From Thermococcus sp. JdFR-02 (GTDB lineage: Archaea > Methanobacteriota_B > Thermococci > Thermococcales > Thermococcaceae): 45,373 nt of DNA. Numbering within the stretch: the stretch's first letter is position 1; every line of letters starts with the position of its first letter. The notes beneath the pieces were generated by a model. The model was not told where the DNA came from. It worked only from the letters and a program-made list of their open reading frames with translations, and made no database searches. Positions 33,894-42,277 of this stretch are shown here, piece by piece. The position numbers were made by a program, and so were the translations under genes. The DNA lies in the NCBI GenBank assembly GCA_002009975.1, contig MTLP01000003.1:1-45373 (forward strand). Direction: 5' to 3'.

Positions 33894-34207
33894 TCAGGAC
33901 TTCTCTTCTCCAAACTGGTATAAAATTTTACCGCTTTTAGCCACCCGACCGTCTGTTACCACTCCGAGTAATCCCTACACAAATAAAATCACGATCCTGT
34001 AACCAGAGAGCATCAATCTCATACCCTTAGGCGCCAAGACTATCGTAGTGCACTCATTTCCACCCTCTAACGAGAACTCCAAGAACTCTTTATTGCTTGT
34101 GATTACACTTAGCCCCATAGTACTACCCATTCTTTTTCACACTTTTCGCCTCTTAGCAAGACGGATAATTTCCAGTACCTACTATCGTGGAGAATGTAGA
34201 TCTGCAT
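33894..34207 (-). pseudogene. Decayed gene fragment right of the Shedu island
   Basis: The 540-bp gap between Shedu and the next gene has no intact gene. The minus strand reads MQIYILHDSRYWKLSVLLRG from ATG 34207, shifts frame near 34130, then reads ITSNKEFLEFSLEGGNECTT and VLAPKGMRLML to a TAG at 33975, and continues in frame as VVTDGRVAKSGKIL to 33894. One frameshift and one stop in otherwise protein-like sequence suggest a dead gene. Confidence 0.35.
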
Positions 34208-34315
34208 CGTGTATATTGTGTGATTTCAATTCGAGAGCCTTTTTAGATCCCTTTGTGGAGTTTTTATCTTAATTGATTTTAAGTAGCTACTCCTTTTTCT
34301 CTGCACTTTTGCTTT

Positions 34316-34329
34316 GATTCTTTTATAAA
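34316..34329 (+). promoter_or_regulatory. GATTC-TATA promoter, copy 12
   Basis: GATTCTTTTATAAA, 24 bp from GTG 34353. Confidence 0.85.
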
Positions 34330-34352
34330 CAATTCTCACCTCTCCCCCGTGG

Positions 34353-36857
34353 GTGATGCCCATGGTGAGGAAAGCTGCGATTCTGGTGCTGGCGATTCTG
34401 GTATTTGCAGCCACGGCAAGCGCACGGCCCGTCTCAGTACTCAATAGCGACGAAACAGTCACCAGACAGGGATACTTCCTCTACCTGCCGCTGGAGCACA
34501 GGGTGAACTACAGCAAGACATACATAAGCGAGTGCGGCGTGATACCCGACAACAAAGACGGCATAATAGCGAGTGCCCCTGTTTTCGCCGCAAGGCTGGC
34601 AGAGATTGCAGCACTCTACCACTACACCGGTGACGAGAAGTACAAGGAACTGTACAAGAAGGCAGCAAGCGCGGTGGAGACAATAAAGCAGAAGAATGGC
34701 TTCTACCCGTACTACGTTACGACCTCATGCGAGGCTGCAACCTTCGCGGAGGACGGCGAGATATTTCAGGACGCACTCACGCTTGCAGGGCTCCTGATAG
34801 GCGATAACGACACCATGCCTGAGGTGAAAATAACCAAGGAGATAAGCTACGACAGCTGCAGCGTGGGGTACCTGACGGCTGAATCAGAATCTGGCCTGCC
34901 AAGCGTTTGCACAGTGCTGGGACTTGAGGCCACCGCTAACGAGAGCGCAGAAGAGACATACACCGAAGAAGCCAGCGGGTGTGGTGACACGTGCTTTAGG
35001 GCGGGGCTCACGGTGGAGTACAGAGTTACGGACATCTACAGTGAGGAAATAGAAATCAGGAGAGTGTGGGTGCACGTCAACGGCTCAGAGGTTGAGATCG
35101 ACCCCGCGAGCATTAATCAGGACATAGTAAAAGGGATTCTGACACAGACGCTGAAGGACGACGTGAGAAGCGCCTTCGCAGACAGTATTCTGAAGAGCAG
35201 AGAGGCGAAGCGGGGCGCAAGAAACCTCAGAGGAGACGATGTTCTCTCCTCAACCGCAGCGCAGGTCTTCAGAGTTGTGCTTGGCCAATCGCCAGACACA
35301 CTGGATATAGTCAGGTATGGCAAGTCTGGCCCCGCCAGTGACATTATTGAAGAGTGCAGGGACGTATGCCTCTACAGAGGTGCAATATACATACCGTTCT
35401 TAGCAGAGGGAGAAAACCTCACAGAGTACAGGGTTGCGACCAAGGATAGCCTGGAGCATCTGGTTTACATCTCACCCGGCTGGGAGTATTCAGGAGGATA
35501 CCTGAAGGCCAAGCCAGAGCTATACGGATGGGACCCTGTATTCGGACACATTGTGGTGAGGTACTATCCTGTGAGGGAGTACATCTTCCACCTCGCAGGC
35601 AGTCTGCAGAGCATGACCTACTGGCTCAGTGGCAGCAAGGAGCTGTCTCTGGTTGTCCAGCACTACGCTCAGGCAGCTAAAGCCCCTGCAGGAACATACA
35701 AATTCGAAGATATGCAGCAGACAGAGAACACCACATTCAGAACCGTAGCACTGGTTCCGCGGGTGGCGGAGGCCTACAGAGACCCTGCTAACAGGCTGAG
35801 CAGGGAGAGGCTGGTCCTTGTGCCCACGCTGTCCTGGAAAGAGGCGTGGGACATGAAGAAGCAGGCTTTCGAGGAGAGAGACGCACTTAAGCTCTTCGTC
35901 GCTGTGGACAACCTCTATGCACACTCAATCGGCAAGAGTCCAACTTCCCCCAACGCAGTGCTTCTGGCCACCATGATGTCGTTGAGCGAGGAGAGGATGA
36001 AAGAATACGCGAAGGACCACAGCAGGGACGGGGCGGAGTACCGCAAGATTCTTGACACACTGCTCAACTTCAAGAAGGTCTTCCATGACCTGTACCTGCC
36101 TGTCGCACACAGCGCCGTGAAGGGGGATCTCATCAGAGGCGAACCGTCAATGGAGACCCGAGTGCTTCTGGCTGTGCTTGCAGACAAGGCAAAGAGGGCA
36201 GGGATTCCCGACTTCTACGAACTCTACGCAGACTACAGTGAGTACTTTGGTGAACACACCAAGAACTACACCAACCTGAAGAGGCTTGCTGAGGCATACC
36301 CAGAGGCAAAAAGAGTCATAGACCTCATAGAAGCCAGAAAGTACGAAGAGGCACAGGAGGCCCTGCAGAGCGTTGAGGGCGACGATGTGAGGAGCATCCT
36401 CTCGGAGGAAATCAGCAGGCGGATAGCAGCGGAGATCGACATAGTTGGCGAGGCGATGTCCGCATTGGAGCAGTACACCCGGGGGGAGACATCCGCGCAG
36501 GAGGCATTGAACATGGTGAGAGAGGCTCTTGCGGTTAAGCAGGAGCCGAGGCTCAGCGCTGCCGAGAGAATCCTCTCTGCAGTAGTATCTGGCTCTATAC
36601 CAGAGGATAACGCAAAGGGCTCGCTGAGAGCGCTGCTCGGCATATCAAAGCCAGAGCAGGTGGCACCAGAGGAAAAGAAGATTACACCCCCGCCACATGT
36701 TCAGGTGCCGGAAACACAAGAAGAGGTTCAGACACAAGAGACTGAACAGAAAGAAGACCGGAGACCACTGGTGCTCGGAATAGCTCTGTTTGCAGCAGTT
36801 GCGGTGACGGCTGTGGTGCTGGCGTTGCGCAGGAGGAAAAAGGTGATGCGGAGATGA
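34353..36857 (+). CDS. Large exported protein with C-terminal membrane anchor
   Basis: The 834-residue product has a signal sequence (KAAILVLAILVFAATASA). A helical region follows (YHYTGDEKYKELYKKAASAV), recalling alpha/alpha-toroid folds of sugar-active proteins, then a long mixed region with paired Cys, a coiled helical C-terminal part (YEEAQEALQSVEG), a Pro/Glu linker, a membrane helix (LVLGIALFAAVAVTAVVLAL) and RRRKK. It is thus tethered at the cell surface. GTG 34353 matches leaderless spacing; ATG 34356 or 34362 are alternatives. It overlaps the next pilin-like gene by ATGA. No catalytic residues are claimed. Confidence 0.7.
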   Translation: MMPMVRKAAILVLAILVFAATASARPVSVLNSDETVTRQGYFLYLPLEHRVNYSKTYISECGVIPDNKDGIIASAPVFAARLAEIAALYHYTGDEKYKELYKKAASAVETIKQKNGFYPYYVTTSCEAATFAEDGEIFQDALTLAGLLIGDNDTMPEVKITKEISYDSCSVGYLTAESESGLPSVCTVLGLEATANESAEETYTEEASGCGDTCFRAGLTVEYRVTDIYSEEIEIRRVWVHVNGSEVEIDPASINQDIVKGILTQTLKDDVRSAFADSILKSREAKRGARNLRGDDVLSSTAAQVFRVVLGQSPDTLDIVRYGKSGPASDIIEECRDVCLYRGAIYIPFLAEGENLTEYRVATKDSLEHLVYISPGWEYSGGYLKAKPELYGWDPVFGHIVVRYYPVREYIFHLAGSLQSMTYWLSGSKELSLVVQHYAQAAKAPAGTYKFEDMQQTENTTFRTVALVPRVAEAYRDPANRLSRERLVLVPTLSWKEAWDMKKQAFEERDALKLFVAVDNLYAHSIGKSPTSPNAVLLATMMSLSEERMKEYAKDHSRDGAEYRKILDTLLNFKKVFHDLYLPVAHSAVKGDLIRGEPSMETRVLLAVLADKAKRAGIPDFYELYADYSEYFGEHTKNYTNLKRLAEAYPEAKRVIDLIEARKYEEAQEALQSVEGDDVRSILSEEISRRIAAEIDIVGEAMSALEQYTRGETSAQEALNMVREALAVKQEPRLSAAERILSAVVSGSIPEDNAKGSLRALLGISKPEQVAPEEKKITPPPHVQVPETQEEVQTQETEQKEDRRPLVLGIALFAAVAVTAVVLALRRRKKVMRR

Positions 36858-37219
36858 ACAAGCCCATCATCTTCTTTTTTATTTTTATTTTTTTTATTGT
36901 TGCAAGTGTTTATCCAATTTTGAAGGGTCTTTCCGGATTTGAAGAGACTCAAAAGCTCATGCGTATAAAAAGCTCTGCAATTGCTGTGAAATCCTCTCTC
37001 GACCACCTCTCTGATGAGGGTTCGTCCACGACTGTTACGCTAAATGTCCCCAGTGGGTGCAGCATTGTCATAGAGAACGACCGTATGGACTACGGCTGCG
37101 GCAGCAGAAGGTATACGGTGAAGCTAAAAGCAATTGCATCATCGAGAGTGGAGATAACTGAAAGTGGCAGCTACCTCCTCTACTTCAGCCCCTCCGGCTA
37201 TGTGGTGGCCAAAAAATGA
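36854..37219 (+). CDS. Pilin-like protein
   Basis: The 121-residue product has an N-terminal membrane helix (FFFIFIFFIVASVYPILKG), an amphipathic helical continuation (ETQKLMRIKSSAIAVKSSL) and a beta-rich domain with two Cys (SGCSIVIEN, DYGCGSRRY) that could form a disulfide outside the cell. ATG 36854 overlaps the stop of the surface protein, so the two are coupled. Its TGA stop is part of the next TGATTC promoter. Confidence 0.65.
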   Translation: MNKPIIFFFIFIFFIVASVYPILKGLSGFEETQKLMRIKSSAIAVKSSLDHLSDEGSSTTVTLNVPSGCSIVIENDRMDYGCGSRRYTVKLKAIASSRVEITESGSYLLYFSPSGYVVAKK

Positions 37220-37231
37220 TTCTTTTATAAG
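37218..37231 (+). promoter_or_regulatory. GATTC-TATA promoter, copy 13
   Basis: GATTCTTTTATAAG, 22 bp from ATG 37253, overlapping the stop of the preceding gene. Confidence 0.85.
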
Positions 37232-37252
37232 CTTTTTCCGCATATATTCAGT

Positions 37253-37984
37253 ATGCGGATCGAGACTCTTTTGTTCGCGATTCTGGTGTTTCTTATCTCT
37301 GCAGGTGTTGTTAATGCTGTAGCATACACCAAGTCATATATGGTTTTTGAGGGGGGTCAGGTTCTTGAGTTGAACAAACAGCAGGAAAGCAGTATTGTTC
37401 AGATTAAAGGAGGAGATAAAAAAACATGTAAGATAGGAAGCTCAATAAATGCTTTCGTTTCAATGGATTATAGAAAATTCGCTCGCTCTTATGGATGGTA
37501 CTCCTATGTGAGCCATTCTTTAAATGTGAGGGTTAATGGACGAATAGTAGTGTTTTACAGTGGGACTATAGATATCAGCACTTACATCGCAAACCCTGAC
37601 AAGCCACTGCCACCAGCCTTGAGAGCCTACTTCTCTGGAAAGTACAAGATTCCATACGGAAGCACAGCGACGATGAGAAGTGTAATAAATACTGTTTTAA
37701 AGGAAAGAGTCTTCACAGGTCCTCAGTTCCAAGCAGCTACTAACAATGACGCCTGGTGTCAGAGTGTCTATGGTCAATTAAATCAGGGGCCTGATACAGA
37801 TAAGGTAGTAAATGACCTTCAGAAAGCCATGGCCCACCAGAGGGCCTGCTACAATAGCGGAGATTTTTGCAGCTGCGTCAAGAAGTACAGTGGCTTTAAG
37901 TATTGCTATCTCCGTAGATACGGGTATTACTGGTACAGCGCATCGATTCTCCAAACATCATACCGCAGGTCTCTCGTGCTCTGA
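37253..37984 (+). CDS. Secreted Cys- and Tyr-rich protein
   Basis: The 243-residue product has a signal peptide (LLFAILVFLISAGVVNA) and no other membrane segment. The C-terminal 80 residues hold most of the Cys (WCQSVYG, RACYNSGDFCSCVKK, YCYLRRYGYYWYS), suggesting a disulfide-bonded extracellular domain. It may be an adhesin or tip protein of the apparatus; the family is unknown. It is leaderless behind its own promoter, and its TGA stop forms the start of the next one. Confidence 0.65.
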   Translation: MRIETLLFAILVFLISAGVVNAVAYTKSYMVFEGGQVLELNKQQESSIVQIKGGDKKTCKIGSSINAFVSMDYRKFARSYGWYSYVSHSLNVRVNGRIVVFYSGTIDISTYIANPDKPLPPALRAYFSGKYKIPYGSTATMRSVINTVLKERVFTGPQFQAATNNDAWCQSVYGQLNQGPDTDKVVNDLQKAMAHQRACYNSGDFCSCVKKYSGFKYCYLRRYGYYWYSASILQTSYRRSLVL

Positions 37985-37996
37985 TTCTTTTATATA
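37983..37996 (+). promoter_or_regulatory. GATTC-TATA promoter, copy 14
   Basis: GATTCTTTTATATA, 22 bp from ATG 38018, overlapping the preceding stop. Confidence 0.85.
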
Positions 37997-38017
37997 TCTC
38001 TTTTTGCCATCCAAGGT

Positions 38018-38257
38018 ATGCTTGAGGCAGGGTTGTTGATAGTCATTGCATGTGGCTTCTTCACACTTGCAAAGAACATTTCGCGCTACGCAGACGTTGA
38101 GATAAGGGACGAGTATCTGCTAGCAGGTTCACTGCCTGTCGCACTTTTGTCTTTCTTCCTGACAGGCGGTGACTCTTTCTATACGCTCGTTGGAAGCTTT
38201 TCTGGTGTGCTCCTACTTACCGCTCTGGTGGTCGCGGTGTGGGGTGGTGTGAGATGA
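38018..38257 (+). CDS. Small three-helix membrane protein
   Basis: The 79-residue protein has about three membrane segments (GLLIVIACGFFTLA, LLAGSLPVALLSFFL, SGVLLLTALVVAVWGG) with short polar loops. Its stop overlaps the next start (ATGA), so it is co-translated with a two-helix/coiled-coil protein. It may be a small membrane subunit of the apparatus. Confidence 0.6.
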   Translation: MLEAGLLIVIACGFFTLAKNISRYADVEIRDEYLLAGSLPVALLSFFLTGGDSFYTLVGSFSGVLLLTALVVAVWGGVR

Positions 38258-38643
38258 TATGGGTTCCTGGTGCAATTATGCTGGTGGTAGCCGGATACTT
38301 GGTCAACCAGAACCCCGCATACTCTCTTGTGGCAGGAGCCCTTGGTTTCCTCGCACTTGTGGTGGGGATTACAAAGGACGGCACCCCCAAGGACAGGTAT
38401 GACGAAAAAATCAGGACCTTCATTGAGACTATTGATATACTCGAAAGGGAGATCGAGGCAAAAAACAGACTGCTGAATGAAAAGGATAAAATAATCAGCG
38501 ACCTGGAAGCAGTTTGCGACAGGTACAAAGCAGAGTTGAGGGAGCTGAGAGAAAGGTTAACTGGCCGCTCGCCCGAAGACGAAGTGGAAGAGCTAGTCAG
38601 GGCATTTGAGGTTGCGAGAGAAGTTTCCAGAAGTGGGAGCTGA
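38254..38643 (+). CDS. Membrane-anchored coiled-coil protein
   Basis: ATG 38254 is chosen because it overlaps the previous stop; GTG 38239 is in frame but less likely. The 129-residue protein has two N-terminal membrane helices (GAIMLVVAGYLV, LVAGALGFLALVVGI) and a long cytosolic coiled coil (EREIEAKNRLLNEKDKII, YKAELRELRERL). It could tether or brace a membrane complex. Confidence 0.65.
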   Translation: MIWVPGAIMLVVAGYLVNQNPAYSLVAGALGFLALVVGITKDGTPKDRYDEKIRTFIETIDILEREIEAKNRLLNEKDKIISDLEAVCDRYKAELRELRERLTGRSPEDEVEELVRAFEVAREVSRSGS

Positions 38644-38649
38644 CGAGTG

Positions 38650-38663
38650 GATTCTTTTATAAA
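38650..38663 (+). promoter_or_regulatory. GATTC-TATA promoter, copy 15
   Basis: GATTCTTTTATAAA, 41 bp from ATG 38704, which has its own AAAGGAGGTG site. This is one of the few copies with an untranslated leader. Confidence 0.8.
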
Positions 38664-38703
38664 GGTTTTTCGTTTCTTACTGGAAAAAGGAGGTGCTGGA
38701 AAA

Positions 38704-38898
38704 ATGAAGATAGGAAAGACCGTAAATGATTTTGTAAAGAACAGGAAGGGAGATATACCATGGAATGTAGTCGCAGTAATTGGAGCGATTGCACTGGTGG
38801 CTATATTTCTGGTAGTGGGAAACACCGCCAAGAATGAAGCAAATACTAGGACCACTGAGGCTTCGCAGAGGCTTGGGCAGGAGATCCAGAGCATATAA
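38704..38898 (+). CDS. Prepilin-like protein with class III-type leader
   Basis: ATG 38704 follows AAAGGAGGTG. The 64-residue product has a basic leader ending NRKG, then DIPWNVVAVIGAIALVAIFL, the layout cleaved by archaeal prepilin peptidases after Gly, and a short helical tail. It is first of three adjacent prepilin-like genes with KG or RRG before the helix. The size suits a major or minor pilin. Confidence 0.7.
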   Translation: MKIGKTVNDFVKNRKGDIPWNVVAVIGAIALVAIFLVVGNTAKNEANTRTTEASQRLGQEIQSI

Positions 38899-38923
38899 AG
38901 ACCGCACCATTCAGGCGGATACT

Positions 38924-39121
38924 ATGACCACCAGCCACGTCGCTCAGTTCCTTTGGGACAGGCGAGGGAGTTCTGCTGAGGTAATTGTGCTGATGATTGG
39001 GGCATTTGCTGTTGCCATTGCAATCGCTGTTATGGCCAGACATGCCAAGGACTCTGGTATAACAGTGATAGACCGTTCAGAGGACAAGTCACTGCAGCTG
39101 ATAGACTCCATAACCACATGA
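38924..39121 (+). CDS. Prepilin-like protein, second in cluster
   Basis: The 65-residue product has leader WDRRG, then SSAEVIVLMIGAFAVAIAIA with a Glu near position 4 of the mature protein as in type IV pilins, then a short charged tail. ATG 38924 is 25 nt after the preceding pilin stop; the longer frame from 38834 overlaps that gene. Its TGA stop starts the next TGATTC promoter. Confidence 0.7.
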   Translation: MTTSHVAQFLWDRRGSSAEVIVLMIGAFAVAIAIAVMARHAKDSGITVIDRSEDKSLQLIDSITT

Positions 39122-39133
39122 TTCTTTTTTAAA
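39120..39133 (+). promoter_or_regulatory. GATTC-TATA promoter, copy 16
   Basis: GATTCTTTTTTAAA, 22 bp from ATG 39155, overlapping the preceding stop. Confidence 0.85.
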
Positions 39134-39154
39134 TCTATTATTTTGCTTAAGAGC

Positions 39155-39571
39155 ATGAACATTAAGCCAAGAAAGACTGACACATACGTTGTAAAAACTA
39201 ACCGAAAAAAGTTTTTGAATGATGTAAGAGACCTCTTCGGGGAAGAGGTTGTTTTAAGGCTCAGGCGCCTGTTCAGCAGGGAAGAGAAAAAAAGAGAGTA
39301 CAGAGGGAGGGAAATAATCAGAGAGATCAGGGCGGGCTTCAATGGGGATGACCAGCTATTTAGAGAGAGAGTTTTTGAGCTGCTCAGGAGGACATCTGAC
39401 TATAACTTGCCCGACGATGCAATAGGGGCTGAGCTTGAGGCAGCCTTCGAAAAGTTAGAGGCACCTGCAATGTTCCGCCTTGGTGGAAAGGAGATAAAGG
39501 AAATCGGTGTCTTGGGCTCATCTAATAAGGAGAAGGTTGGCTATGATGACCTCAAGCAGTTTCTGCAGTAA
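39155..39571 (+). CDS. Basic cytosolic protein in the pilin cluster
   Basis: The 138-residue protein has no membrane segment. It is basic and helical (FSREEKKREYRGREIIREI) with a C-terminal EIGVLGSSNKEKVGYDDL. ATG 39155 gives leaderless spacing, and TTG 39143 is less likely. It overlaps the next prepilin gene by about 29 nt, so it probably works with it. The family is not recognised. Confidence 0.6.
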   Translation: MNIKPRKTDTYVVKTNRKKFLNDVRDLFGEEVVLRLRRLFSREEKKREYRGREIIREIRAGFNGDDQLFRERVFELLRRTSDYNLPDDAIGAELEAAFEKLEAPAMFRLGGKEIKEIGVLGSSNKEKVGYDDLKQFLQ

Positions 39572-39980
39572 CAGGAGAGGGTCTCTTACAATCTTCTGGA
39601 TGATTCTGCTGGCAGCTGCCACACTCGTTATCGCAGCGACATTCATGCAAGCAAACGCTACTGGAGCCAAGAGGGGTGCAGAGATATCATCTGCTTCCCT
39701 CTATGGGGGGATATCTGAAGATGATATCAGGCAGATACTCGACAGAGCGGTCGTCGAGGTTTCCAAGTATCAGGCGTACACTGGAGGCGGTAATACCACA
39801 GACCTTTTTCCACAGGTGGCAAACAGCCTGCTGCAGGAGTATCTTCACAAGAAGGGAATAAGTGAACTGAACCTGACTGTCATAAAGAGTGCGAATCAGT
39901 CTGAGACAGCCGCCGTCACAGGCTACGAAGAGCTGATTGATTACGGAGAGTATGTTGTTGTTATTTCAACCACAAAATGA
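39543..39980 (+). CDS. Prepilin-like protein, third in cluster
   Basis: The 145-residue product has leader SNRRG, then SLTIFWMILLAAATLVIAAT, a class III-type signal, and a 100-residue extracellular domain (YGGISEDDIRQILDRAVVEV, ELIDYGEYVVVISTTK). ATG 39543 or 39546 lies inside the upstream gene. It is larger than its two neighbours and may be the adhesive or tip pilin. Confidence 0.7.
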   Translation: MMTSSSFCSNRRGSLTIFWMILLAAATLVIAATFMQANATGAKRGAEISSASLYGGISEDDIRQILDRAVVEVSKYQAYTGGGNTTDLFPQVANSLLQEYLHKKGISELNLTVIKSANQSETAAVTGYEELIDYGEYVVVISTTK

Positions 39981-40053
39981 AGAACTGAGCTTAGTAGACC
40001 TAGCTGTGTAAAAAGAAAAGGTTTAATAGCAACTTTATTTTTAATTTTCATTC

Positions 40054-40944
40054 ATGAAATATCATCATGCTTCGGGGCTAAAAAATACGATATTTGAAAG
40101 ATTAAAAAATATCATATATTCTCCCAAATTGTTTATAACTCTTATAAAAATTTATAAGTTAATTTTAGGGTTTTCAATATTATTAATAGGTTCTTCTATC
40201 CTAGTCTTCGTTTTGTTATTTTTAAATAAATATCTAAAAATTCTTCCTTCCAGTTCTATTAATTTTTTTGTGAAATTATTTATAATATTATTCTATGCTT
40301 CTTCTTATGGCATTGTATTTGCTATTATTTTTCGAACATTAACTATAGACTTCCTTTATTCGGATCAAATCAAGGTAATATTGCATTTAAAATATGTTAA
40401 AAACCATATTCGAAATATTCAAGAAAAAAACAACGAATTAACTTATAAAGATAAATATAAAATTACATATTATTTAAAAAAAGCAATCGACCACTTGCCA
40501 GCACTTTACAAAATTCATAAAAGGGGGATAAAGGAATTAGATGAGGAATTGATACGAAGATTCACATCAATAAAAAACGAAATTGTTGACATCTCTATGT
40601 CAATATATTTTGATAAACATGTGTACTTAGGCATTATATTAACAAAAATAGATAATATCTTAAATGTATTAGAGAAAAACAAATTTGAGCTATTAGAACC
40701 TGCTACAGCGGATAAATTAATAACCGACGAACCTTTTTGGCAAAGACATTTCATTTTTGAAAAAATTATTAATATATTTTTGACAGAAATTAATAAGTTA
40801 CGCTCATATATAGTAAAAATAATAATACTATTAATATTCTTATCAATATTATTAATAATTTTAAAAAGATTGCCCATTTTACCAAATAATCATACTACAA
40901 GTGTAATTTTATCTTTTATTATCCAAAATCTATTCCGAATATAA
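40054..40944 (+). CDS. AT-rich orphan membrane protein
   Basis: The 296-residue protein has two or three N-terminal membrane segments (ILGFSILLIGSSILVFVLLF, KLFIILFYASSYGIVFAIIF), a 140-residue cytosolic helical part and one C-terminal membrane segment (IVKIILLIFLSILLIIL). ATG 40054 is 26 bp after a TTTAATA box without GATTC. It is very AT-rich and breaks the row of GATTC-driven genes, so it is probably an insertion. It may be a membrane effector; the family is not recognised. Confidence 0.55.
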   Translation: MKYHHASGLKNTIFERLKNIIYSPKLFITLIKIYKLILGFSILLIGSSILVFVLLFLNKYLKILPSSSINFFVKLFIILFYASSYGIVFAIIFRTLTIDFLYSDQIKVILHLKYVKNHIRNIQEKNNELTYKDKYKITYYLKKAIDHLPALYKIHKRGIKELDEELIRRFTSIKNEIVDISMSIYFDKHVYLGIILTKIDNILNVLEKNKFELLEPATADKLITDEPFWQRHFIFEKIINIFLTEINKLRSYIVKIIILLIFLSILLIILKRLPILPNNHTTSVILSFIIQNLFRI

Positions 40945-40964
40945 ACACATCTGGAGAGCAAACT

Positions 40965-40978
40965 GATTCTTTTATAAA
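40965..40978 (+). promoter_or_regulatory. GATTC-TATA promoter, copy 17
   Basis: GATTCTTTTATAAA, 25 bp from ATG 41003. Confidence 0.85.
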
Positions 40979-41002
40979 TCTCTTTTACCACTCAGGGCGT
41001 GT

Positions 41003-41293
41003 ATGGAAGAGGGACTAACAGAGTTTCTGAGATACCTTGCAATTGCTGTTGTATTTCTGCTCTTCATAGCCTTTACTGTTTACGGAGTGTGGATGTTTGC
41101 AGATGGGTGGCGCAAGGCAAACCAGATAGAGAATCTCAGAACAAGCACCGCTGAGATCATTTCGAAATCCAGCGGCGGTACTGGAGCTGTCAACCTCTCT
41201 TTGCTGAAACCATCTATACTGCCACCATGTACTGAAATGGAGGTCTACTACTTCAACGGAACTCTCGCTAAGAGAATCTCCACGCCATGCTGA
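41003..41293 (+). CDS. Small membrane-anchored protein
   Basis: The 96-residue product has one membrane helix near the N-terminus (YLAIAVVFLLFIAFTVYGVW), a polar external region and two Cys (LPPCTEMEVY and a terminal STPC) that could pair. ATG 41003 is leaderless. It overlaps or abuts the duplicated-domain gene that follows. Confidence 0.6.
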   Translation: MEEGLTEFLRYLAIAVVFLLFIAFTVYGVWMFADGWRKANQIENLRTSTAEIISKSSGGTGAVNLSLLKPSILPPCTEMEVYYFNGTLAKRISTPC

Positions 41294-41310
41294 GAAAGCG
41301 AGGTGGGTAT

Positions 41311-41982
41311 ATGGAAGATGCTGTTTCATTGTTTGAGAAGCACGCTGCAGAACTCATCAGGAGCTACCTGCGATACTATGAGCGGGCTGGCGGCAGCAAG
41401 GAGGAGCTCATAAGGGCGCTCTACGCAATGGTATCGCACAGCAGGAAAAACAGATGCCTCAACTGCAAGCACTCACGAGCCGACCTGAGAAAAATCAAGG
41501 AGTCTGAAGTCTTATCCCTCTTCAACAGAGTCTGCGTATTCGGTCTGCGAAACACAGAGTGCTGTCCTGCACAGGGGGAATCACCCGGAAACGAACAGCT
41601 ATTTAGCGAATTCAAAAAGCTCGCAAAGGGCCTGATTGACAGCTATCTCAGACTCGTCAGGGGGAGAGGTATTGACGAAGACGCACTCGTAAAGGCTCTT
41701 TACGTAATGACTCAGCACAGCAGCAAAAACCCCTGCCTCAACTGCTTAAACTCACGAGCTAACATAAGGAAGGCAAGGAGGAGCTTGGAGGAAGCTGGCA
41801 CAATCTCTGTTTTTGACAGGGTTTGCGCACTTGGCCTCAAAAGCACAGAGTGCACAGGCACAAGAGATCCGCTGACAGGCAAGCTGATCAACATGAGGAG
41901 AGAGATTATAAGAGGAAAGCTGACACCGGAGGAACTCGTGAATGTGTGCCAGGAGATTATTAAGGTTAAGAGAGTGCAATAA
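41311..41982 (+). CDS. Cytosolic protein made of two copies of a new four-Cys domain
   Basis: The 223-residue protein is a tandem repeat. Residues about 7-85 and 98-181 share SYLR, then ALYxM, KNxCLNCxxSRA, F(N/D)RVC and GLxxTEC. Each copy has Cys at CxxC, then 22 or 26 residues to the third, then 8 to the fourth (49, 52, 75, 84 and 142, 145, 172, 181). That suggests a metal site per copy, zinc or iron-sulfur. ATG 41311 follows GAGGTGGG; ATG 41287 overlaps the previous stop and is possible. I do not recognise this domain. No membrane segment is present. Confidence 0.7.
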   Translation: MEDAVSLFEKHAAELIRSYLRYYERAGGSKEELIRALYAMVSHSRKNRCLNCKHSRADLRKIKESEVLSLFNRVCVFGLRNTECCPAQGESPGNEQLFSEFKKLAKGLIDSYLRLVRGRGIDEDALVKALYVMTQHSSKNPCLNCLNSRANIRKARRSLEEAGTISVFDRVCALGLKSTECTGTRDPLTGKLINMRREIIRGKLTPEELVNVCQEIIKVKRVQ

Positions 41983-42277
41983 GGCCTACACATCCGCCGA
42001 GAAGGCTGTGTACATGGGTGTTGCACTTCTGCTGGGCGCTATAATATTCTACACTGCATTCTCAGGCCTCCAGAGCCTTACTGAGGACCAGCAGGCGGCC
42101 AAGGCATTTAGCCATTACTATGTTGAGGCAAGGGAGCTGTACTACGGGGGCTTCGAGATACCTCCTTACAGCGGACACCTGCCGCCAGGGTATGAGATCA
42201 GACTTGAAACCTCTGGTGGTAACACCTATGTTGCACTTTACAGGAACAGCACACTGATTAAAAGAAAGATGCTTTGA
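41942..42277 (+). CDS. Pilin-like protein downstream of the duplicated-domain gene
   Basis: The 111-residue product has an N-terminal basic stretch, AYTSAEKAVYMG, a hydrophobic helix (VALLLGAIIFYTAFSGL) and a beta-rich C-terminus (YEIRLETSGGNTYVALY). ATG 41942 lies 8 nt after GGAGG inside the previous gene, giving a 41-nt overlap. The Glu near the start of the helix is pilin-like, but the leader Gly is not clear. Confidence 0.6.
   Translation: MCARRLLRLRECNKAYTSAEKAVYMGVALLLGAIIFYTAFSGLQSLTEDQQAAKAFSHYYVEARELYYGGFEIPPYSGHLPPGYEIRLETSGGNTYVALYRNSTLIKRKML

Noticed and set aside
34048-34272. A 74-residue plus frame in the gap right of Shedu
   Set aside because: Composition is not coding-like, and the opposite strand has a better, though broken, protein signal.
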